From an uncultured Oscillospiraceae bacterium (GTDB taxonomy: Bacteria > Bacillota > Clostridia > Oscillospirales > Acutalibacteraceae), in contig USAR01000096.1 in NCBI GenBank assembly GCA_900552605.1, positions 1 through 6,040 on the forward strand: a stretch of 6,040 nucleotides of DNA, written 5' to 3'. The translations under genes were made by a program, and so were the position numbers. Below are positions 1-4,779 of this stretch, in pieces. The stretch's first letter is position 1. Every line of letters starts with the position of its first letter. The notes under the pieces are model-generated. The model had not been told where the DNA came from. It saw only the letters and a list, made by a program, of their open reading frames with translations, and made no database searches.

Positions 1-1080
1 ATAAACGGACTTGAAAGCGAAAAATCAACGCTGAAATCAAAAATCAATGAATTACAGGGCAGGGTGGACAAGCAACAGGCTTATGTTGACACGCTTAATT
101 CCTACATAGCCACGGTTGAAAGCAAGATTATGACTTGTGAAAACCTGCTTGCAACTTACCAAAGCGAGATTGACGATCTGAACCGTGAAATAGACAAAAA
201 GGAAGAAGAGCTTGCGGAAAACAAGGAACTGTTTAAGCGTCGCATACGCTCGATTTATATGTCAGGCTCCAATACTTCTTTAAGCTTGCTGCTCGGCTCC
301 GATCAATTTGCGGATTATCTTTCAATGTCGCAGTTTACCGAAAGTCTCGCGCAGTATGACAATTCGCTTATGGAAAAAATCAACCTTGCGGTTGATGATA
401 TCAACAAAAGCATTAAAAAGGTTGAAAAAACCAAAAAGCAGCAAGAGGACGTAAAAAAGCAGCTTGCCGTTGAGCGTGCCGATTTGCAGGAGAAACAGAG
501 CGAGGCGGCGGGGACTCTCAGCAGTATGAACAAAACCAAGGCTCAGCTGCAGGCGGAAATGGCAAAGGTTGATTCCTCAATTGCTTCTCTTGAAAAGAGC
601 ATTGATGCTGCATATGAGGCGGCGCGTCAGGCAGCTCAGCTTGCAGACGCTCCTAAATACGACGGCAGCGGCTTCGCATGGCCCTTGCCGGGATACAGTA
701 TGATAACCTCTCCGTTCGGCAATCGATTCGACCCTTATTATCAGGTTTATCGCGGTCACAAGGGCATTGATATTTCCGGCGGCGGTGTTGCAGGCAAGCC
801 GATTATTGCAACTGCCGCAGGTACGGTTACGGTCGCCGAGTTTAATAACGGCGGATATGGAAACTACGTTGTTATAAGCCACGGTTATGTTAACGGAAGC
901 CTACTAACCAGCCACTACGGTCATATGATGTCATATGCCGTTTCAGTGGGACAGCACGTTAATCAGGGCGATGTTATAGGATATGTTGGAACGACAGGAG
1001 CTTCAACAGGGTACCACCTGCATTTTGAAACTCGACAAAATAACGTCCCCGTTAACCCGTTTAACTATGTAAGCTATTAA
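1..1080 (+). CDS. Coiled-coil M23 metallopeptidase, EnvC/PcsB-like (5' end cut off)
   Basis: Likely a secreted zinc endopeptidase that cuts peptide cross-links in peptidoglycan during wall growth or division. The frame is open from base 1, so the true start and signal peptide lie upstream; alignment with the next gene suggests about 50 missing residues. In-window codons 1-212 form a Lys/Glu/Gln-rich coiled coil containing an IYMSG...LLGSDQFADYLS segment typical of the CwlO/PcsB/EnvC-type coiled-coil region. A short linker follows, and the M23 (LytM) domain occupies about codons 227-359. The zinc and catalytic residues are all present: HKGID (H253, D257), HYGH (H308) and HLH (H339, H341). E. 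coli EnvC has a degenerate active site; this protein should be an active enzyme. The gene ends with TAA and is followed by a hairpin and then a tandem paralogue. An amidase-activator role cannot be excluded. Confidence 0.93.
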   Translation: MNGLESEKSTLKSKINELQGRVDKQQAYVDTLNSYIATVESKIMTCENLLATYQSEIDDLNREIDKKEEELAENKELFKRRIRSIYMSGSNTSLSLLLGSDQFADYLSMSQFTESLAQYDNSLMEKINLAVDDINKSIKKVEKTKKQQEDVKKQLAVERADLQEKQSEAAGTLSSMNKTKAQLQAEMAKVDSSIASLEKSIDAAYEAARQAAQLADAPKYDGSGFAWPLPGYSMITSPFGNRFDPYYQVYRGHKGIDISGGGVAGKPIIATAAGTVTVAEFNNGGYGNYVVISHGYVNGSLLTSHYGHMMSYAVSVGQHVNQGDVIGYVGTTGASTGYHLHFETRQNNVPVNPFNYVSY

Positions 1081-1090
1081 AAACTATCAA

Positions 1091-1130
1091 GCTGTGCCGC
1101 AGAGTCTTTTTAAAAAAGTTCTGCGGCAGC
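1091..1130 (+). terminator. Intergenic stem-loop, possible terminator
   Basis: Perfect 9-bp arms TGCCGCAGA (1095-1103) and TCTGCGGCA (1120-1128) enclose CTTTTT/AAAAAG, which can extend the stem. A further GC/GC pair outside is reached across a 2-nt bulge. It begins 10 bases after the stop of the first M23 gene, where a terminator is expected. The T-run lies inside the hairpin and the downstream sequence (ATTTGCC) is a poor U-tract, so termination may be weak or partial, or the hairpin may act in mRNA stability. Confidence 0.5.
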
Positions 1131-1132
1131 AT

Positions 1133-1162
1133 TTGCCTATATCGAGTACTATCGCTTATTTT
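1133..1162 (+). promoter_or_regulatory. Weak candidate promoter before second M23 gene
   Basis: TTGCCT (1133-1138, 4 of 6 to TTGACA) is followed after 18 bases by TATTTT (1157-1162, 4 of 6 to TATAAT). It lies just after the hairpin and 25 bases before the start codon. The match is weak; readthrough from the upstream paralogue is an equally good explanation for expression. Confidence 0.2.
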
Positions 1163-1187
1163 AGCAGCGTTACAGAAAGGATTAGGT

Positions 1188-2519
1188 GTGAGACTGATGC
1201 AAAATATTTTAAAAAGCCGTATGTTCAAAAGTATATTGTGTATTTTAACTGCTGTTTTGTTTAGCCTCGGTGTGTGTTATCTGCCTATTCCCGGCGGCGA
1301 TGTAAGAGCTGAGTCCATAACCTCTATGAAAGAGAAGATAAACGGACTTGAAAGCGAGAAGACAGGACTTAAAACAAGAATCGACGAATTGCAGGGCAAG
1401 GTTGATAAGCAGCAGACTTATGTCGATACGCTTAACTCATATATTGCCACTGTTGAAAGCAAGATTACCGCTTCGGAAAATCTGCTTTCAACTTATCAAG
1501 GCGAGATTGATGACCTTAACCGAGAGATAGAAAAAAAGGAAGACAATCTTGCCGAAAACAAGGAACTCTTTAAACGTCGTATACGCTCAATTTATATGTC
1601 GGGCGCAAATACATCAATGTCAATTTTGCTTGGCTCAGACAAGTTTGCCGATTACCTTTCTATGACTGAGTTTACGGAAAGCCTTGCAAAATATGACAAC
1701 GCTCTTATGAAAAAGATTAACCTTGCAGTTGCGGATATAAACAAGACGATTAAAAAGAAAAACGCTGCAATAAAGGAACAGCAAAATATTAAGAAAGACC
1801 TTGCGTCAGACCGTCAGGAGCTGCAATCAAAGCAGAGCGAAGCGCAAAATCAGCTTAACAATGTAAATAAAAGCAAGGAGGAGCTGCAGGCCGAAATGGC
1901 GCAGGTAGACGCATCTATTGCGTCGCTGGAAAAAAATATTGACGCGGCATATGAGGCGGCAAGGCAGGCGGCAATTAAAAAGCAGCAAGAGGAAGAAGCT
2001 GCAAGAAGGAAGCAAAGCAGCAGCTCTAAAGAATCCGGAACCTCGAGCAGCAGTGACGTTTCCGGAAACAACAGCGAGAATTCAGACGGACGTAATGACA
2101 TCTCGAAAGGATACACTTGGCCGCTGCCGGGATACACTATGATTACATCGCAGTTCGGCAACCGTTTTGACCCTTATTACAAGGTCTATCGCGGGCACAA
2201 GGGCATTGATATTTCAGGCGGAGGTGTTGCAGGCAAGCCGATAGTAGCAACAGCCGACGGCACTGTAACGGTTGCGGAGTTTAATAATGGCGGTTACGGC
2301 AATTATGTTGTTATAAGCCACGGGTTTAAAGGCGGTAAGCTTATAACAAGTCACTACGGTCATATGATGTCTTATGTCGTTTCGGTAGGGCAGGAGGTAA
2401 AAAAAGGCGATGTTATAGGATATGTCGGCACGACAGGCGCTTCAATGGGTTATCATCTGCACTTCGAAATGAGAGAGGACAATATCCCTGTTAATCCGTT
2501 CAACTATGTAAGCTACTGA
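1188..2519 (+). CDS. Secreted coiled-coil M23 metallopeptidase, EnvC/PcsB-like
   Basis: Predicted exported murein DD-endopeptidase of 443 residues. GTG at 1188 is preferred because AGAAAGG (1174-1180) sits 7 bases upstream; ATG at 1197 (codon 4) is an alternative that does not change the signal peptide. Residues 1-41 are a signal peptide: basic start, hydrophobic core SILCILTAVLFSLGVCYL, likely cleavage after VRA. Residues about 43-275 are coiled coil with the IYMSG...LLGSDKFADYLS segment. Residues 276-308 are a Ser/Asn/Glu-rich linker absent from the upstream paralogue. Residues 311-443 are the M23 domain with H337 and D341 (HKGID), H392 (HYGH) and H423/H425 (HLH), the full LytM-type set. 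The coiled coil in relatives such as PcsB, CwlO and EnvC couples hydrolase activity to FtsEX; whether that holds here is inference. Stop is TGA, followed by the palindromic element. Confidence 0.95.
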   Translation: MRLMQNILKSRMFKSILCILTAVLFSLGVCYLPIPGGDVRAESITSMKEKINGLESEKTGLKTRIDELQGKVDKQQTYVDTLNSYIATVESKITASENLLSTYQGEIDDLNREIEKKEDNLAENKELFKRRIRSIYMSGANTSMSILLGSDKFADYLSMTEFTESLAKYDNALMKKINLAVADINKTIKKKNAAIKEQQNIKKDLASDRQELQSKQSEAQNQLNNVNKSKEELQAEMAQVDASIASLEKNIDAAYEAARQAAIKKQQEEEAARRKQSSSSKESGTSSSSDVSGNNSENSDGRNDISKGYTWPLPGYTMITSQFGNRFDPYYKVYRGHKGIDISGGGVAGKPIVATADGTVTVAEFNNGGYGNYVVISHGFKGGKLITSHYGHMMSYVVSVGQEVKKGDVIGYVGTTGASMGYHLHFEMREDNIPVNPFNYVSY

Positions 2520-2536
2520 TACATAATTTTATCTTT

Positions 2537-2735
2537 TAAAACAGCGGTTTTCTTCCCACGCCGTCAGCGTTGACCGCGCCGCGGCGCCCATCGCCTTTAG
2601 GCGATGGAAAAGCCGATTTATCGGCTTTTAAAACCGTTTTTGTGCAGCAATCGGTTATATAGTAGGATTTTATGAAAACGGTTGCGCCGCGGCGCGGGCG
2701 ACGATGACGGTGCGGGAAGAAAAGCAGCGGCTTTA
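2537..2735. repeat. Long palindromic element folding as a four-way junction
   Basis: An outer stem pairs 2548-2587 with 2684-2723: 40 positions with 35 Watson-Crick pairs, 2 G-T pairs and 3 mismatches, including a perfect 13-bp GC-only end (2575-2587 with 2684-2696). Weaker pairing extends it to about 2537/2735. Inside, three more helices sit almost end to end: 2588-2595 with 2600-2607 (CCATCGCC, TTTA loop), 2608-2617 with 2620-2629 (AAAAGCCGAT, 2-base centre) and 2632-2640 with 2675-2683 (AACCGTTTT, 34-base loop). Only 2630-2631 are unpaired at the junction. Mismatches within otherwise matching arms suggest maintained pairing. It has no credible coding content. It could be a MITE or REP-like mobile hairpin, or a structured RNA; the sequence alone cannot decide. 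Confidence 0.85.
2608..2629. terminator. Bidirectional terminator-like hairpin inside the palindrome
   Basis: Perfect 10-bp arms AAAAGCCGAT and ATCGGCTTTT with a 2-base centre give a GC-containing stem with an A-tract before and a T-tract after on either strand. It lies 89 bases after the stop of the second M23 gene and is the best candidate terminator for that transcript. In the full fold of the palindrome it is also one of the four junction helices. Confidence 0.5.
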
Positions 2736-2792
2736 TATCGGCGATACAAAAGTCAATCAACTTAAATCCGAGTCGTTAGTTTTTTTGCAAAA

Positions 2793-2809
2793 TCGGGTTC
2801 GATTCTCGA
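2793..2809 (+). other. tRNA T-arm-like fragment
   Basis: TCGGG (2793-2797) and CTCGA (2805-2809) form a 5-bp stem with one G-T pair around a 7-base loop TTCGATT, exactly the T-arm layout. Bases 2796-2805 match the tRNA consensus GGTTCGANTC. No matching acceptor strand, D-arm or anticodon arm is found upstream and no CCA follows, so this is not an intact tRNA gene. It may be a tRNA 3' remnant, for example from past integration, or chance. Confidence 0.35.
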
Positions 2810-2883
2810 CAGCCTAGGCAAGCGATAATAAATCCGAATCTGCCTAAAACGATGAAAATCCAACTTTTTGTATATTAAAATTT

Positions 2884-2941
2884 AATGCGGCAGTTTTTCG
2901 GCGTCTGTCTCGGCAATAGAGCGGCACCCGGCTGTCGCATT
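2884..2941 (+). other. Long-loop hairpin upstream of S41 gene
   Basis: AATGCGGCAG (2884-2893) pairs with CTGTCGCATT (2932-2941) over 10 bp with a single G-T pair, closing a 38-base GC-rich loop. It ends just before TATAAT at 2950. It could be a weak terminator of upstream transcription, a regulatory structure, or chance. No known riboswitch pattern is recognised. Confidence 0.3.
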
Positions 2942-2949
2942 GTTGTTTT

Positions 2950-2955
2950 TATAAT
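2950..2955 (+). promoter_or_regulatory. Candidate -10 box for the S41 protease gene
   Basis: A perfect TATAAT lies 65 bases before the ATG at 3021, which would give a leader of about 60 bases. No -35-like hexamer is found 16-18 bases upstream (the region reads CCCGGCTG), so the call rests on the -10 alone. A perfect TTGACA at 2973-2978 lies closer to the gene but has only poor -10 matches behind it. Confidence 0.3.
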
Positions 2956-3020
2956 TTTCGTGTTTTCTAAAGTTGACAATTATCAGCAGCAGCAATTTAT
3001 CAAAGATAGGCGGTGGGCTT

Positions 3021-4208
3021 ATGAAAACAAAAATACCTCTTCGCGCAGCGGTTGCCGCAGTGATTTCATTTGCCGTAATTGTATCTGTGCTTACCGTGGG
3101 TGCGATGAACAGCGCGCTTGGCGGTTTTGATTTTAAAATTGCGGCAAAGCTCGGCGAAATAAGCAGGCTTGCCGAGAGCCAGTATTATTACGATATAGAC
3201 AATGATGCCGTAACAAATGCTGTTCTTTCCGGATATGTTAACGGGCTTTCAGATGATTATGCCGCCTATTACGACAAGGACGCGGCTAAAAAACAGGTTG
3301 CAAGCATTAAAGGCGACAGCTACGGAATCGGTATAATAGCAGTCAGTACAGCTGATGAAAGCGGAATATATGCATGGAAGGTTTACGAGAAAAGCCCTGC
3401 AGAAAGCGCAGGACTTAAACCGGGCGACATAATTACGGAGATTGACGGAAAAACGGTTGAAAGTATAGGCTTTTCGGATGCGGCAAATATGTTTTACGGA
3501 AGGATCGGAAAAAAGGTAAAGCTCAGAGTAAAGCGCGGTAAAAAAACGTTTTCGGTCGTTGTAACCTGCGGCGAGTGCGATGCGCAGACTGTTTATATAG
3601 ACAGTTGTAAAAAGGGTGAGCCTGCCGTGGTGCAGGTAACCGGCTTTAACGATAAAACAGCTGTACAGTTTGAGGGTACTGTTAACGAGTGTATTAAAAA
3701 AGGTGCAAGCTCTCTTATAATTGACCTGCGGCACAATGGCGGAGGCACGGTTTCGACGGCGGCCAAAATGCTCGATTTCTTGTTGCCTGAGGGCGACACA
3801 GTCCACGTTATGTATAAAGACCGGAAAGTTTTTGTGCGAAATCGCTCTGACGCAAGCTGCATAAACCTGCCGTTTGCGGTGCTCTGCGACGGCGGTACGG
3901 CAAGCGCTTCTGAAATTTTTGCAAGCACTTTAAGAGAGCTCGGCGGAGCAAAGCTTATCGGAAGCACCACATACGGTAAATCGGTTATTCAGCGCAGCTA
4001 TACACTTAAGGACGGCAGCCGTGTAAAATTCACTGTTGGAGAGTTTGTGCCGTCCAACGGCGAAAGCTATAATAAAAAGGGACTGAAGCCGGATATTTTC
4101 GTTGACCCAAAGCTTCAAAGCGATTACGATTTTTACTTTTTAACGTCTGAAAATGACGTTGTTAAAAAATATGCGGTTAATTATATGAAAAAAAACTGCA
4201 GGCAGTGA
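3021..4208 (+). CDS. Membrane-anchored PDZ/S41 C-terminal processing protease (CtpA/CtpB-type)
   Basis: Serine protease of 395 residues acting outside the membrane on exported or membrane proteins. ATG at 3021 is chosen because AGGCGG (3008-3013) sits 7 bases upstream and the product opens with MKTK plus a hydrophobic anchor (about residues 9-30). An in-frame TTG at 2973 would place polar residues before the anchor and has no Shine-Dalgarno site. A PDZ domain spans about residues 100-183 (YGIGI..., AGLKPGDIITEIDGK). The S41 core follows: DLRHNGGG at 235-242 and TASASEI with catalytic Ser295. Lys320 in TYGKSVIQ lies 25 residues later, the same spacing as S430/K455 of E. coli Tsp. The GLKPDI motif is near the C-terminus. 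No peptidoglycan-binding domain follows. Its closest functional models are CtpA/CtpB; in Bacillus, CtpB cleaves SpoIVFA in sigma-K activation. It converges on a BofC-domain gene 13 bases away. Confidence 0.95.
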   Translation: MKTKIPLRAAVAAVISFAVIVSVLTVGAMNSALGGFDFKIAAKLGEISRLAESQYYYDIDNDAVTNAVLSGYVNGLSDDYAAYYDKDAAKKQVASIKGDSYGIGIIAVSTADESGIYAWKVYEKSPAESAGLKPGDIITEIDGKTVESIGFSDAANMFYGRIGKKVKLRVKRGKKTFSVVVTCGECDAQTVYIDSCKKGEPAVVQVTGFNDKTAVQFEGTVNECIKKGASSLIIDLRHNGGGTVSTAAKMLDFLLPEGDTVHVMYKDRKVFVRNRSDASCINLPFAVLCDGGTASASEIFASTLRELGGAKLIGSTTYGKSVIQRSYTLKDGSRVKFTVGEFVPSNGESYNKKGLKPDIFVDPKLQSDYDFYFLTSENDVVKKYAVNYMKKNCRQ

Positions 4209-4221
4209 AACGTTTATTTTA

Positions 4222-4554
4222 TTAGCTGTCATAATCTTCCAAAAGCTTACGCAAGTCTTCATCGGAATATATTTTAATTCCTGCGTCAAGCATTGCTTTA
4301 TCATATTTCGGCAAGCTGTCAAGAGGCAGGTCCTCCGCTAAATACATAGGCTTGCTGTCGTACTGACGAAAGACAGCAACCTTTCCTTCGTATGTTTTAA
4401 CAATATACATCGGCTCTCTGTCCTCACCGCTTAAAACTTCTGCAGAGGAAATGCCGCTCGATACCGCTTTCTCGCCGTTTGCGCAAATTCTCGCCGAGGC
4501 AATTATAACTACCGCCGCAAGCACCGCGACAGGTATTAAAAAAACTTTTTTCAT
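4222..4554 (-). CDS. Small anchored protein with BofC C-terminal-like domain
   Basis: A 110-residue protein. ATG at 4554 is chosen because it yields MKK followed by a hydrophobic segment (residues 4-22, VFLIPVAVLAAVVIIASAR); upstream in-frame codons run into promoter-like AT-rich DNA. The Shine-Dalgarno site is weak (GGAAG about 13 bases upstream). Residues about 49-110 (MYIVKTYEGKVAVF, LPLDSLPKYDKAMLDAGI, LRKLLEDYDS) resemble the BofC C-terminal domain: a 'reply/continue-Gly-Lys-val-val-phe' strand, then a LP-x-x-D-x-x-x-L-x-x-GI helix and a LLEDY end. This family match is from memory and was not searched. In Bacillus, BofC is a forespore-secreted inhibitor of the SpoIVB protease; this protein lacks the BofC N-terminal domain and has an anchor instead. 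Such short versions are also found in non-sporulation settings, so a role in sporulation is only inferred. It converges with the S41 protease gene with no evident terminator between them. Confidence 0.82.
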   Translation of the reverse strand: MKKVFLIPVAVLAAVVIIASARICANGEKAVSSGISSAEVLSGEDREPMYIVKTYEGKVAVFRQYDSKPMYLAEDLPLDSLPKYDKAMLDAGIKIYSDEDLRKLLEDYDS

Positions 4555-4617
4555 AAAGCACCGTTCTTCCGAAAATGTATTTATTATATTTTGGCACATT
4601 TTGCTTATCGGTATACA

Positions 4618-4637
4618 TTTTGAAAAAATTTTCAAAA
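4618..4637. repeat. AT-rich palindrome in divergent promoter region
   Basis: Arms TTTTGAAAA (4618-4626) and TTTTCAAAA (4629-4637) are perfect 9-bp inverted copies around AA. It covers the candidate -10 box of the minus-strand promoter, so it could be an operator, but A/T-only palindromes also arise by chance in such regions. Confidence 0.4.
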
Positions 4638-4656
4638 AAACAGTTACAACTGTCAA
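4628..4656 (-). promoter_or_regulatory. Candidate sigma-A promoter for the BofC-domain gene
   Basis: On the minus strand a perfect TTGACA (4656 down to 4651) is followed, after 17 bases, by GAAAAT (4633 down to 4628, 4 of 6 to TATAAT). Transcription would start near 4621, leaving a leader of roughly 65 bases before the ATG at 4554. It overlaps the oppositely directed promoter of the penicillin-binding protein gene. Confidence 0.45.
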
Positions 4657-4671
4657 TTTATATGCTATAAT
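4643..4671 (+). promoter_or_regulatory. Extended -10 sigma-A promoter for the PBP gene
   Basis: GTTACA (4643-4648, 4 of 6 to TTGACA), a 17-base spacer, and a perfect TATAAT (4666-4671) preceded by TGC, giving a full extended -10. Expected transcription start is near 4678, with a leader of about 100 bases before the TTG at 4780. Its -35 box lies within the spacer of the minus-strand promoter and overlaps CAGTTACAACTG (4641-4652), an inverted repeat of CAGTT/AACTG that could bind a regulator. Confidence 0.6.
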
Positions 4672-4685
4672 AATTATAATGCGTT

Positions 4686-4704
4686 GAAATGTACTCGACA
4701 TTTC
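4686..4704 (+). repeat. Inverted repeat in PBP leader
   Basis: GAAATGT (4686-4692) and ACATTTC (4698-4704) form a perfect 7-bp inverted repeat around ACTCG. It begins about 8 bases after the expected transcription start of the PBP gene, so it could be an operator or a short 5' hairpin in the mRNA. No regulator is recognised from the motif. Confidence 0.4.
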
Positions 4705-4764
4705 GATATCCTTACGGTCAATAACATAAGATGATATAGATATTTAGATTGATACCGAATTACT

Positions 4765-4772
4765 GAAAGGGG
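4765..4772 (+). promoter_or_regulatory. Shine-Dalgarno site that fixes a TTG start
   Basis: GAAAGGGG lies 7 bases before TTG at 4780. There is no in-frame ATG until more than 120 codons later, beyond the membrane segment, so this site decides the unusual start codon of the PBP gene. Confidence 0.75.
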
Positions 4773-4779
4773 CGGCGTT

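Larger units (their letters stand above)
1..2519 (+). repeat. Tandem duplication of M23 peptidase genes
   Basis: Codon 1 of the window aligns with codon 51 of the gene at 1188 (both begin INGLESEK). The first 212 aligned codons need no gap, with about 75% amino-acid identity. The final 133 codons (WPLPGY to the end) are about 86% identical by hand count. Many codons differ synonymously, so the duplication is not recent and the protein has been held under purifying selection. The only large difference is the linker between the coiled coil and the peptidase domain, which is 34 residues longer in the second copy. Confidence 0.9.
2736..3020. other. Gene-free stretch before the S41 protease
   Basis: No credible coding sequence is seen on either strand. 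The stretch contains a tRNA T-arm-like fragment (2793-2809), the palindrome GCCTAGGC (2812-2819), an AT-rich tract (about 2860-2885), a hairpin (2884-2941) and promoter-like elements (2950-2978). A short plus-strand reading frame starting at 2885 overlaps the protease gene in another frame; it has no Shine-Dalgarno site and no recognisable domain. Confidence 0.6.

Noticed and set aside
2536..2760. 74-codon minus-strand reading frame
   Set aside because: It spans the palindromic element almost exactly, its composition follows the inverted repeats, it has no Shine-Dalgarno site and no recognisable domain.
2735..2820. Complete tRNA gene
   Set aside because: Only the T-arm can be drawn; no complementary acceptor 5' strand, D-arm or anticodon arm, and no CCA.
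2973..3001. TTGACA as the -35 of a promoter for the S41 gene
   Set aside because: The best -10 at 17-base spacing is TTTATC (3 of 6), and the start site would fall on the Shine-Dalgarno region.
2973..3020. Upstream TTG start for the S41 protease adding 16 residues
   Set aside because: No Shine-Dalgarno site before it, and it would put polar residues ahead of the signal anchor; ATG 3021 has AGGCGG at 7 bases.
3249..3806. 185-codon minus-strand reading frame opposite the S41 protease
   Set aside because: It is antisense to strongly conserved PDZ and S41 motifs and has no start-site signal or recognisable motif.
4142..4160. AACGTC/GACGTT hairpin as a terminator at the end of the S41 gene
   Set aside because: It lies within the coding sequence, has only a 6-bp stem, and is followed by A-rich rather than T-rich sequence on both strands.
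4451..4687. 78-codon plus-strand reading frame
   Set aside because: It is antisense to the BofC-domain gene and its promoter, with no Shine-Dalgarno site or domain.
4555..4701. N-terminal extension of the BofC-domain protein to 159 residues
   Set aside because: The extra 49 codons are translated promoter-like AT-rich DNA, and the internal MKK plus hydrophobic segment is a typical exported-protein start.
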